The notes beneath the pieces were generated by a model, which ran no database searches, was not told the origin of the DNA, and saw nothing but the letters and a program-made list of their open reading frames with translations. This document shows positions 1 through 8,400 of a stretch of 64,000 nucleotides of DNA, piece by piece. The position numbers were made by a program, and so were the translations under genes. Source of the DNA: a virus; IMG/VR virus record IMGVR_UViG_3300005747_000012, positions 62,001 through 126,000 of that record, one strand, 5' to 3'. The number at the start of each line of letters is the position of its first letter. The stretch's first letter is position 1.

Positions 1-231
1 TTCACGATTAAATCCACGTTTAGTTAAGTCCTCTTTTTCAAGACTATCTTGAATGTTAGACATTTTTTCGTATTGTTTTTGTTGAACTTTTAGTTTTTTA
101 TTATATATAAAAGCATTTATACGCTTATTTTCTTGAATAAGCTTTTCTGTTTCGACATTTTGCTCATACTCTTGACGTATAATTTTGTCGTACTCTTCAT
201 GCTCTTTTTTGTTTGTGTTATTGTCAGACAT
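1..231 (-). CDS. Hypothetical coiled-coil protein, N-terminal part
   Basis: Open reading frame running off the left edge of the window. It begins at an ATG at 229-231 and reads MSDNNTNKKEHEEYDK before continuing as a highly charged, Lys/Glu/Gln-rich helix. I do not recognise the family. The start codon is only 4 nt downstream of the phage promoter motif at 236-246 and has no Shine-Dalgarno sequence, so its message may be leaderless. The 3' end lies outside the window. Confidence 0.7.
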   Translation of the reverse strand, partial: MSDNNTNKKEHEEYDKIIRQEYEQNVETEKLIQENKRINAFIYNKKLKVQQKQYEKMSNIQDSLEKEDLTKRGFNRE

Positions 232-235
232 ACTT

Positions 236-246
236 TATAATATCAC
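236..246 (-). promoter_or_regulatory. Phage promoter motif GTGATATTATA
   Basis: Minus-strand GTGATATTATA, one copy of the recurrent intergenic element. It contains an extended -10 form (TG-A-TATTAT). The first base of the next gene lies 5 nt downstream, so +1 would coincide with the start codon. Confidence 0.6.
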
Positions 247-1028
247 GCTTTTTTATTGTAATCTTCTATTCCAATAAGAATGTCTTCAGGATTTGCATTG
301 TAAAGGCATTTTCTTGGGTCAACATCTGTTTCTTCAATATCTTTTTTTGTTAAAAAAGAACCTTTAATGTACACAACCCTAACTATTTGATTTTGTTTAT
401 TTAAAAAACTTAGTTTACCTTTTGCATTGTTTTCTTTTACTAACTTTTTAAAATTAGATTCTGTAATTTTTTTGTAACCATAAACTTCAGGATAACTATA
501 TAGCTCTCTATCAGTAGGGTTTCTTCGGGGATCACCAATGTAAAATTTTTTAATTGATTTTGTACCTCTAATGTTTGTATTTTTATTTTTGCAAAATTTA
601 GCTACTTCTTGAAGCCTTTGGTTTAAAAATTTAGATAGATTGTAACATTCTTTTAAAAACACATCTTTTTCTTTTGGCTCAGAATTTTCACTATATTTTT
701 TCTTGTGTTGTTTTCTGAACTTTTCCATTTTGTCAGGGTTTTCATAAAGGCCGTCCATGGAAATAAAAGATACGGTGTTTACACGCCCTACATTTCTAAG
801 GTCTTCCATTTCAAAACCTACTATTTTAAATACCTCAATATTTCTTAAATAAATTTTGTCTGAAATATTACAGATCATTTTTTCAAATTTAGCCAATCTT
901 TTAGGTTTTGGATTGGTTGACTTTCTAAAATATCTATGTCTCATATAGATAAGTTCAAAATGGTCACTTGTATTTAACTTGATTTCATCTAGTTCTGGAT
1001 TGTCTAGCTGTCTTATTAATTTAGTCAT
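243..1028 (-). CDS. Hypothetical protein, possibly sigma-region-2-like
   Basis: A 261-aa basic protein with no confident family. Residues about 45-95 contain an alpha-helical stretch followed by EMEDLRNVGRVNTVSFI. This faintly resembles the sigma-70 region 2.2 pattern (DLxxxGxxGLxxA), but that is inference only. The rest is Lys-rich with no catalytic motif I can name. The start ATG at 1026-1028 follows an AGGAAAAACTA leader just downstream of the tmRNA-like RNA, so the two may be co-transcribed. The stop overlaps the promoter motif of the next gene, showing how compact the region is. Confidence 0.75.
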   Translation of the reverse strand: MTKLIRQLDNPELDEIKLNTSDHFELIYMRHRYFRKSTNPKPKRLAKFEKMICNISDKIYLRNIEVFKIVGFEMEDLRNVGRVNTVSFISMDGLYENPDKMEKFRKQHKKKYSENSEPKEKDVFLKECYNLSKFLNQRLQEVAKFCKNKNTNIRGTKSIKKFYIGDPRRNPTDRELYSYPEVYGYKKITESNFKKLVKENNAKGKLSFLNKQNQIVRVVYIKGSFLTKKDIEETDVDPRKCLYNANPEDILIGIEDYNKKA

Positions 1029-1047
1029 TAGTTTTTCCTTTTTTTAA

Positions 1048-1281
1048 TGGTCGTTTATCAGGGATTCAAACCCTGTCTATAAGTCACCGGCCTATTCTGA
1101 CTACATGACCATGGTGCGGCTTCGGGTTTCTCACTACCCTCCAAGCTAGGCGAATTTAAAGAGTCTAAACCCACATCCTCTTTTGGTCTCTCCCTCAACA
1201 GCTTAGAGACTTTCCTAGTGTTCAAGTTGGCACACGCTCTAAAAGCCAAGTTGGTGTTTATATAGCGTCCCGTACATAACG
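1048..1281 (-). ncRNA. tmRNA-like RNA (ssrA candidate)
   Basis: Structured, apparently non-coding 234-nt segment. Its 3' end (minus strand) is a textbook T-arm, CAGGG-TTTGAAT-CCCTG, followed by ATAAACG, a discriminator A and an encoded CCA (1048-1050). The far 5' end CGTTAT (1276-1281) can pair with ATaAACG leaving one bulged A. Just inside, CTATA...CACC pairs with GGTG...TATAG, as the P2 helix does in tmRNA. A candidate PK1 uses TTGGC/GCCAA plus GTGT/ACAC. About 80 nt from the 5' end an alanine codon GCT (1202) opens an 18-codon frame ending at TAG (1146-1148). Against: no classical TTCGACGG D-loop, short for tmRNA, and the tag does not end in LAA. A 3'-half tRNA-like cloverleaf is the alternative. 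Confidence 0.42.
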
Positions 1282-1290
1282 CTTTATTGT

Positions 1291-1539
1291 TTAAGAATAT
1301 TTTATTTTTGAATATTCCAAATCAAATTCTTCAAATTTATCAAGCATACCTACAATATCATTTTTTGTATAACCTTCTTCAATAAGATTAAAAAGTGCTC
1401 TTATATGCAAATTTAAATCCATATGATCGTGAAAATCTACATTTTCTTCTTTAGTCAAAGGCTCATTTTTTTTAAGCTTTCCATCAATTTGTATTTGAGC
1501 TTTGGTTAATCTAACAAAATCATCTACAAGTTTTGACAT
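1291..1539 (-). CDS. Hypothetical protein (82 aa)
   Basis: Small acidic, probably all-helical protein with the pattern SKLVDDFVRLTKAQIQIDGKL at its start. No recognised domain. The start ATG (1537-1539) is preceded by AAGGAGAAAAAT, a good ribosome binding site, and it follows UvsX by 10 nt. It is therefore most likely the distal gene of the SSB-UvsY-UvsX recombination operon. It lies directly upstream of the tmRNA-like RNA. Confidence 0.75.
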   Translation of the reverse strand: MSKLVDDFVRLTKAQIQIDGKLKKNEPLTKEENVDFHDHMDLNLHIRALFNLIEEGYTKNDIVGMLDKFEEFDLEYSKIKYS

Positions 1540-1549
1540 ATTTTTCTCC

Positions 1550-2590
1550 TTATTGATCCATCATTTTAACTTGATCTAAAATGCGCTCACCCAAGTAGGG
1601 GTCTTCTTTAATGGCTTGAGCCATTGCATTTTTACCATTATATGTCTCGCCTTCGTATGTATAAGTTCTATTATTAGGCCTATCAATTACGCCGGTATTT
1701 ACACCCAGCTCAAAAATTTCCTCATGCTGATTTATAAAACCTCTTTTGTAATCTAAAGTAACCTTGGCAGTTCGACCAGCTTGACCAACTGAATTCTGTT
1801 CCATTTTAACATAAATTTTATGTCCTGTCACGGCTTTGTTCCCTCTAGCATCCTTAATATTTCCTTCAAAAGAATTGCCAGCTAGGTCTTTTTTGTCATC
1901 AGCAGAACCAGCACGTTTTACAGATAGAAAAAACTCATGATTGTGTTCACAAGCTTTTGGAACTGCGGCCTTAGTGTCTGGCCCATACATAGCTCCAATA
2001 TTCATTCTAATTTGTGCTACAGTAATATATGTAATGTTATGTTTTTTAAAAAATGGAATTACCCTGTCTAAACCTCTGGTAATAGTCAAAGCTTTGTCGC
2101 CAATTAGGTGATCGCCTACCGACTTACCTTCGGCTTTAATACCACCAATAGCAGTAAGTGAGTCAATAACAACCATTTTTAGCGGCATACCATCTTGAAC
2201 CATTGCCTGAACATCTTCGGCTAGATAATCAAAAATATCCCTTGGGTCACTGGTGTCGTACATGACAATTCTTTCAGGGTCAATGTTTCCAAAGAAACCT
2301 TTTTGGAATTTACCTTTGTATTCTGTGGAAAAATACATTACAATACCTTCACCATCATCCTCATGCAATTGACCTGCAATAGCCTGTGATAACAAAGACT
2401 TACCAGCTTTTGGTTCTGAGTAAAGTAGAACGCCAGAGCCTTTGGGAATACCATGGGATTTATTTGCAAAAATCCAGTTAATATAAGGGCTTGGTGTATA
2501 TACACAATTTTCAATAGCAAATGCATCGTAATCATTTTCTACGGCAGCATCGTGTTTTCTTAGCTGTTTAAGCCATTTATTTTCAGCCAT
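1550..2590 (-). CDS. uvsX: UvsX-like RecA-family recombinase
   Basis: A 346-aa RecA/Rad51-fold strand-exchange ATPase. Walker A is SEPKAGKS (about residues 58-65). Walker B is the hydrophobic strand MVVIDS with a following SLTAIGG (about 138-150), and AQIRMNIGAMYG matches the L1/L2 DNA-binding region of UvsX-type proteins. By family knowledge it forms filaments on single-stranded DNA and drives homologous pairing for recombination-dependent replication. Immediately upstream in the same operon lie a UvsY-like mediator and a gp32-like SSB, which is the T4 recombination trio. Its start ATG overlaps the end of the small upstream gene by 8 nt. Confidence 0.93.
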   Translation of the reverse strand: MAENKWLKQLRKHDAAVENDYDAFAIENCVYTPSPYINWIFANKSHGIPKGSGVLLYSEPKAGKSLLSQAIAGQLHEDDGEGIVMYFSTEYKGKFQKGFFGNIDPERIVMYDTSDPRDIFDYLAEDVQAMVQDGMPLKMVVIDSLTAIGGIKAEGKSVGDHLIGDKALTITRGLDRVIPFFKKHNITYITVAQIRMNIGAMYGPDTKAAVPKACEHNHEFFLSVKRAGSADDKKDLAGNSFEGNIKDARGNKAVTGHKIYVKMEQNSVGQAGRTAKVTLDYKRGFINQHEEIFELGVNTGVIDRPNNRTYTYEGETYNGKNAMAQAIKEDPYLGERILDQVKMMDQ

Positions 2591-2813
2591 TATGGAACCC
2601 CCTGCTAATTATTTTTTTTCGCATTCTGTAATAATGTAGATTTTTATTAACAATTTGAGATCGTACAGATTCTTGTGGAATCAAAACACCTCTACTGTTT
2701 GTAAAGTAAACAATTTTTCTAACGGGATTAATTCTTGAATATTCTTTTTGTCTTAGGTTTTCTTTTGTCATTAAAAGACTTTTTCTAAGCTCTCTAGCTT
2801 TTCTTGCGTTCAT
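2583..2813 (-). CDS. Hypothetical basic protein (76 aa)
   Basis: Very basic short protein (MNARKARELRKSLLMTKEN... with many Arg and Lys) lying between the UvsY-like and UvsX genes. Its last codons overlap the uvsX start. AGAGGTAAATT provides the ribosome binding site. It could be a small nucleic-acid-binding accessory of the recombination machinery, but this rests only on charge and position. Confidence 0.7.
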   Translation of the reverse strand: MNARKARELRKSLLMTKENLRQKEYSRINPVRKIVYFTNSRGVLIPQESVRSQIVNKNLHYYRMRKKIISRGFHNG

Positions 2814-2822
2814 AATTTACCT

Positions 2823-3314
2823 CTATTGTCCATAATTACCGTTCCTAATAATGTAATCCATTTGTTTTTTTAAAAACCTTGAAGTATTTTCCATTATTTT
2901 CATGTGACTTTCAAAATGCTCTAACATTGCTTCAAGTTTGTTAAGATGCTCATTTGCCGCTACATAATCGGAATTTTTTGTCATTACAGCTTTTCTAAAA
3001 TCAGCATTGTTAGCACTTTTTGGTAATTCCTCAAGTAATTTAGGAATTTCTTCTAGAATAATATCGGCCTTAACTTCTTCAATGTTTTGTCTTGCTTTTT
3101 TTATAGCATCACCAACAGCAATGGCATTTCTTTTAGATTCACGCCATGCTTCCTGAAAACAAAGTTCAAGATTTGAATATTGTGCTGGCACAATATTTTT
3201 AGCTTCATGAAATCTAGACATAGCTGTTTCCCATCCAGATGTGCTTAATTTAAGCTCTGGGCAATGTCTAAAAGCAGGGACGACAAGTGCCGCCCCACTA
3301 TTTTCTTGCGTCAT
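2823..3314 (-). CDS. uvsY: UvsY-like recombination mediator
   Basis: A 163-aa helical protein whose C-terminal half (KAVMTKNSDYVAANEHL... through FLKKQMD) resembles the conserved C-terminal pattern of T4 UvsY: a Lys-rich 'K..L..D.D' segment, a leucine-rich helix and an Arg/Lys-Q-D ending. UvsY-type proteins load the recombinase onto SSB-coated DNA. Its place between the SSB gene (1-nt overlap at 3314) and uvsX strongly supports the call. Sequence similarity alone would be weak. The length is close to T4 UvsY plus a short N-terminal extension. Confidence 0.6.
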   Translation of the reverse strand: MTQENSGAALVVPAFRHCPELKLSTSGWETAMSRFHEAKNIVPAQYSNLELCFQEAWRESKRNAIAVGDAIKKARQNIEEVKADIILEEIPKLLEELPKSANNADFRKAVMTKNSDYVAANEHLNKLEAMLEHFESHMKIMENTSRFLKKQMDYIIRNGNYGQ

Positions 3315-4315
3315 TAGTAGTCGCCTTGCTCAATCTTTTTGAAAAAGTCTTCTTCACTCATGCCGGAAACACTATTGGTTGGCGCAACAACTGTTTCTAC
3401 CTGAGCTGTTGTTTGAGGTGTAATTTCTCCAGTAGTGACGTTTACAACCTCATTGTTTACCTGCATTTGATTTGCATTTGTTACACTTGGAGTTGGAGCT
3501 ACTTCTGTTTGAGTAAAGGTGGAAACAGAATTTGTTTCTGTTTTATCTTGTGTTTTTCTGCCAAGAATTTCGTCTACAGCAACAGCACCTTCGTTTACAA
3601 TCCTTGCTTCTTGCTCCGCAGTTACCGTAGGGTACACTTTGTTTAGTTCAAATGCGTCAGTTTCAAGCTTGTTAAGAAGTTTTTCGTCAACACTATGGTT
3701 GAACGTAACATCGGCAACAATTTTATCGCCATTTGGCCCTATCATTTCTTGTTTTTGCTTATACTCTTGAACAGTATAAACAGTATCTCTACCTTTACCT
3801 GAGCGTGAAAAAACAAAAAACCTGCCATTTTCAATACCTACAGGCTCAACACCGTCAGTTTTTCTAATTCTATCAATTTCAGCTTTTAAAGCTTGATATC
3901 CTCTGTGACCAATTTTAAACAGCCCAACATTGCCTTGCAAATCAACTGCATTCATGTAATGTTTTGCATCTTGATTATATTTTCTAAGCAGTGTATTGCA
4001 TTCTTCTTGCGTTGCCAAATCCCCAGAAGCTTTAGCTGCTTCCATTTTTGTTTTTAGTTGCTCACGACGAATATGTGATTGAGATTCAACCTCTACCATC
4101 CCGTCATAGTTTACAACTCTAGGTGACAAAAATGGTTTCATTCTACCATCAGTTCCAGTGTGTCCAAATTCAACTCTGTGATAAACAGACCACTTACCAG
4201 ACTCAGCCAATTCCCCCATGGGCGGCAAAATTCTTAGGGTAAAAGTGTTTTGATCTTTTCTAAAAGCAAAATAATTTTTGGTATTTTGCTCATGTTTTGG
4301 TTTTCCAAGTTTCAT
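3314..4315 (-). CDS. gp32-like single-stranded DNA-binding protein
   Basis: A 333-aa SSB. The N-terminal part (KHEQNTKNYFAFRKDQN then TFTLRILPPMGELAESGKW) matches the phage gp32-type core, where RILPP and the aromatic residues line the DNA groove. The C-terminus is a low-complexity Thr/Val/Gln linker ending in an acidic tip, SEEDFFKKIEQGDY, the usual partner-docking tail. I placed the start at ATG 4313-4315 because AAAAGGAGA lies 7 nt upstream. Longer starts (up to 4345) would overlap this site. It is co-operonic with UvsY- and UvsX-like genes. Confidence 0.85.
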   Translation of the reverse strand: MKLGKPKHEQNTKNYFAFRKDQNTFTLRILPPMGELAESGKWSVYHRVEFGHTGTDGRMKPFLSPRVVNYDGMVEVESQSHIRREQLKTKMEAAKASGDLATQEECNTLLRKYNQDAKHYMNAVDLQGNVGLFKIGHRGYQALKAEIDRIRKTDGVEPVGIENGRFFVFSRSGKGRDTVYTVQEYKQKQEMIGPNGDKIVADVTFNHSVDEKLLNKLETDAFELNKVYPTVTAEQEARIVNEGAVAVDEILGRKTQDKTETNSVSTFTQTEVAPTPSVTNANQMQVNNEVVNVTTGEITPQTTAQVETVVAPTNSVSGMSEEDFFKKIEQGDY

Positions 4316-4328
4316 AGCCATTCTCCTT

Positions 4329-5090
4329 TTATGCATTAGCGGCAATTTCTTTTAGGGCATCCCCAACACTTGTTTCATTAACTTCTGATATAGAAGATAA
4401 AGGGTTAATATTATTATTATTTGTTTCTCCTGCTACAACCATGACAACTCTAGGGTTGATTGTTCTTATGCTTGTAGCAATATTTAGTAGAAAATTCTCA
4501 TCTTTACTTCTTAGCAAAATTGGTACAACTCTTGATTTATATTCTTTGTTAACAGCTTCTTTAGAAACTTTCTCCAAGGCATCAAGACCTACCACTTCAC
4601 CGCCAACCGAATCATTAATAGCATCTTTTAAAATATCAACCATTTCAGCTTTTGTTTTTACAAACTTAGAATATTTAGATGAAAACGTCAAAGAATTATA
4701 CGATACAACATCTAGATTTTTCATTTTATCTTCTAAAACATTGCCGGCAATGTCAAACACTGATGAATTTAAATTTTTATCTTTATAAAGCTCAGGGCTT
4801 AATTGGTCAACAATTTCTTGATAAAAAGACTTGGCATCAATATTAAAACACTCAAATTTATCTTGAGCAATATCGGCAAATTCATCAGAATGACTACCAG
4901 TTACCAAAATAAACACTGCATTTTTAAGCACTTGATTTTTGTAATCAACATATAACGATTCAAGATTTTCCTTAGCCCGATCAACCTGCCCTTTTTTATA
5001 AGGATAAGCTCTAGGGCTTATAGTGTTTAGATCGGTTTCTGCAATCTTTTTTTCTTCATTAATTTTTGTCAAAATTTCTTTAAAACTCAT
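4329..5090 (-). CDS. Hypothetical protein next to SSB (253 aa)
   Basis: Soluble, mixed alpha/beta protein with no family I recognise. A hydrophobic strand KNAVFILVTGSHSDEFAD sits around residues 57-74, and SRVVPILLRSKDENFLLNIATSIR is near 190-215, followed by VVMVVAGETNNNN. It starts at ATG 5088-5090 after AAAGGAGATGTG. Its TAA is followed at once by the SSB ribosome binding site, so it heads the SSB-UvsY-UvsX operon. In T4 the gene next to gp32 is the helicase loader gp59, but I see no similarity that would justify that name. Confidence 0.75.
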   Translation of the reverse strand: MSFKEILTKINEEKKIAETDLNTISPRAYPYKKGQVDRAKENLESLYVDYKNQVLKNAVFILVTGSHSDEFADIAQDKFECFNIDAKSFYQEIVDQLSPELYKDKNLNSSVFDIAGNVLEDKMKNLDVVSYNSLTFSSKYSKFVKTKAEMVDILKDAINDSVGGEVVGLDALEKVSKEAVNKEYKSRVVPILLRSKDENFLLNIATSIRTINPRVVMVVAGETNNNNINPLSSISEVNETSVGDALKEIAANA

Positions 5091-5194
5091 CACATCTCCT
5101 TTAAAGATATATTATACTAACATAAACAGCCAACATATAAAACAAAAAAATCACGCTACATAAAAGAAAAGCACTAAAAAAAAGAGCAATTTCT

Positions 5195-5428
5195 TTAAAT
5201 AAGCTTAAAATATTTTTGAAAATCTTCTTCATCTGTATATTTGTTTTTCATTTCTTCCATTTCAGCTACGCCTTTTTCACTGACTGGAAAATTTTTTTCA
5301 GCTATAAACCTGTCTTTCATGTAGTTAATTTCAAACACATAAGAACTCTCATCCATTTTTATGTAAATATTTAAATAACATTTATTTGGAACAACTTCAA
5401 TTTCTTCTAATTTATTTTTAAAGATCAA
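5195..5428 (-). CDS. Hypothetical protein (77 aa), TTG start
   Basis: Small acidic beta-type protein (CYLNIYIKMDESSYVFEINYM) of unknown function. The start is a TTG at 5426-5428. The choice is supported by AGGAGATTTAAA directly upstream and by the phage promoter motif 22 nt before the start. The roughly 100 nt after its stop (5094-5194) are AT-rich with no gene I can support. Confidence 0.65.
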   Translation of the reverse strand: MIFKNKLEEIEVVPNKCYLNIYIKMDESSYVFEINYMKDRFIAEKNFPVSEKGVAEMEEMKNKYTDEEDFQKYFKLI

Positions 5429-5449
5429 TTTAAATCTCCTGTTTAAAAC

Positions 5450-5460
5450 TATAATATCAT
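5450..5460 (-). promoter_or_regulatory. Phage promoter motif ATGATATTATA
   Basis: Copy of the recurrent element, 22 nt upstream of the TTG start of the 77-aa gene and just after the polymerase stop codon, so it separates the two transcription units. Confidence 0.6.
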
Positions 5461-5468
5461 AGTTTTTA

Positions 5469-8400
5469 TTAAACTAAAACCTCTTCCACAATTACACTGT
5501 CAATGTTGGTGTGATACCTTTCCCTTCCCATCTTTCGATGCATAAACAGAAAAATTACAGAATTCTTTTTTAAATTTTCTGGATATTCAAGTATTCCAGT
5601 GTCATAATCTGGCCAAATTACAAATTCTTCTAAATGACCGTCTACATCAACATTCATTTTTAAAGCTTTCTTCTCTCTATTTGGCCCGTAAGAAAACTCC
5701 TTGCTTTCAACAACATACCCAGCAACACAAAAGGTAATTACCTGTCTGCTATCTTGCTCAACTGGCAATTCTTTTATCTTCTGATAGGTCTTACCATTGA
5801 TCATACGTGTTTCTTTACCACATTCACTCATTGCATAAACTGAAGTTCCAGTATCAATAATTTTTACATTGTTTGAATTTTCTTTAATAATATCATGTAA
5901 TACCATAGGCATTGTTGGGAAAATTGATTTTTTTAATATGTAATCTTTCATTGGGTTCATGAAAGCATATTTCATATCAATAACACCTTTTCTAATTTCA
6001 TGTTTGCAACGTCTTGTTTTGGGATGTTTTTTAGCAGCTTCAATAAATTTCTCAAGTGGTTGATTTAGCACAATCTCACCCTCAGATTTTTCAAAAATCT
6101 TTTTTTTGTATTTCCAAACCTCTACAGCATCTTTATATGCCTGCATTTTTTCCATTAAATTCATTTTTGAATCAAATAAACTATCCAAAACCCCGATGTG
6201 GGTAAGTTTTTCAGCAAGAGCTGTGCCAAGAACTTCTTTTTCAACTAACTCATTTATATTAGCATATGGGCGATTTTCTGTAATTTTATTTGCCGCTTTT
6301 TCACCTAAACCTCTTAATACAGATAGTTTATTTCTAATCGTACCTGAATTATAATCAATAACCATTTCTTCTTTTGATAAATTGATGTCTGGTGGCGATA
6401 AAATATTTCTGACATAAGGCCATAAAATTTCAGTAATTTCTTTTTCCTCTGCATTAGAAAGAACAGCCGCCCACCATTCAAGGGGGTAATGATATTTTAA
6501 ATAAGCACATGCGTATGCAACCATAGAATAAGCAACAGCATGAGATTTGTTAAAGCCGTATCGACCAAACTTTTCAATCATAGCCCAAATAGTTTCGGCA
6601 GTATAAGTGTCAACCCTACCGGTTGCTGCTGATGCTTCGATAAACTGAGGTTTTAATTCCTCAATCATTCTCAGCTTTTTCTTACCAACGGCAATACGCA
6701 CATCTTCAGCTTTTTCGTCATCCCAGCCAGTAAGTTCTTTTGTAATTTTAGTAATTTGTTCCTGATAAACCATAACACCGTAAGTCTCAGGAAGAAGCTC
6801 GTCAAGAATAGGAATCTCACCTTTACTTCTACCATGCCTACGCTCAACATATTCTTGAGCCATGTTTCTACCAGTTCTTTCGTCAACAAATTCAAGAGGT
6901 CCCGGCCTGACAAGCGATGTAACAACAGCACAGTCTTCAACAGACCGTGGTTTCATGTCAATAACATAAGGTGTAACTGATGTGGTGTTAAGCTGGAATA
7001 CGGTTTCAGTTTTACCCTCGCCAAGCATGTCAAATACTTCTGGCTCTTCTGGCAAATCCCAAATGTAAACACTGTCGCCTTTATGAAAAAAATGTCCCGA
7101 TTCTAATTTTCCAACATTTCCATTTTTATAATAATTTTTTTTGTTAATATTTTCAATTGCAAGTTGAATGTCATTTAAAACTTTAATAATAAGAAAATCA
7201 TATTTTATAAGACCTGCTTCTTCTACTTCCTTTGCTTCATATTGGGTAATATTTTCATGTCCACTAACTTTCATAATTGGAATAATGTCAGTTAGCAATT
7301 TGTTTGAAATAACAAAAGCAGATGCATGTCTTCCATTTTGCCTAGAAATACCTAGTGTTCTTTTTACAATTTCCCATTCTTTAGGCCTTTCTTGGGTATA
7401 AGCTTTTAATTTTTCGTCTTTATCAAGCAATCCAGCTACGTGATTTCCTTCATTATCTTCATATCCAAAAACAAAATCGGCATCAGAAATACCTTGCGGT
7501 GTAGCTTCAAGGTTTTTGGCAAATCTTTCTATTTCTTCTTCTACCTTGCCAAATTTAAAACGGTTTACATCTCTGATAGATGATTTAAGTTTCATAATAG
7601 TTCTGGTAGAAACTTGCGCCCATCTTTCATTATAATGAGTGTTAAAAAAACCATTTTTTTCAATTAACAAATCTCTTGAGTTAAGGTCAACATCAACATC
7701 TGGAAGGCTTCCTGATAAAATACGCCCAAGAGTTAAGAATCTAGAAAAATAAAGACCATATTTAATCGGGTCAATTTGGGTAATTCCCATACAGTACATA
7801 AGAAAAGAGCCGCCAGCCGAACCACGGGCAGGCCCTACAACCCTACCTTTTTCTTTGTAATAATTAATAATCCCACTAATAGGAAAGAAATATGGGAGTA
7901 GATCAATCTTGCCATTCCCATGAATTACCTTGATCTCATGTTGTAGACGTTCACGATGAATAGGATTAGATTCGTCAAATCTACCAACTTTTTTAATTAA
8001 ATCAAGCGTAGCTTTTAGATGGTTGTCATGTTCTTTTACAAGCTGATAGTCATATTTAAGTTCAAAATTGTCAAACTTTGACGCAAAATTATAACTATTT
8101 TGCACCATTTTTTCAATTTCTAATGTGTCATATACGTTACTTAAAACCGGTAGAACATCATTAATATTACATATATGGTGATTTGTATAAAGCTTAATTT
8201 CTTCACCAAGTTTTAAATCTTGAACCAGCTTATCATCTTTCTTGGCTAGATATGAGTAGTCATTAATAAGCATTGGTACTTTATATCTTTCACAAAAAGC
8301 TTTCATAAACTTATTGTAAGTTTCATAAACATCAGTACCCATTGATTTAAAATCTTTGTGATTACAAGCCGAAACAATATCTCTATTCACCTTGTACCCA

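Noticed and set aside
1048-1111. Ordinary tRNA gene on the minus strand
   Set aside because: The T-arm is perfect, but a standard acceptor, D-arm and anticodon loop with U33 cannot be placed together. The 7-bp acceptor would have two mismatches.
1058-1249. 63-codon open frame through the tmRNA-like segment
   Set aside because: It reads through the T-arm and pairing segments, has an atypical Pro/Arg/Ser composition and no ribosome binding site. RNA structure explains the segment better.
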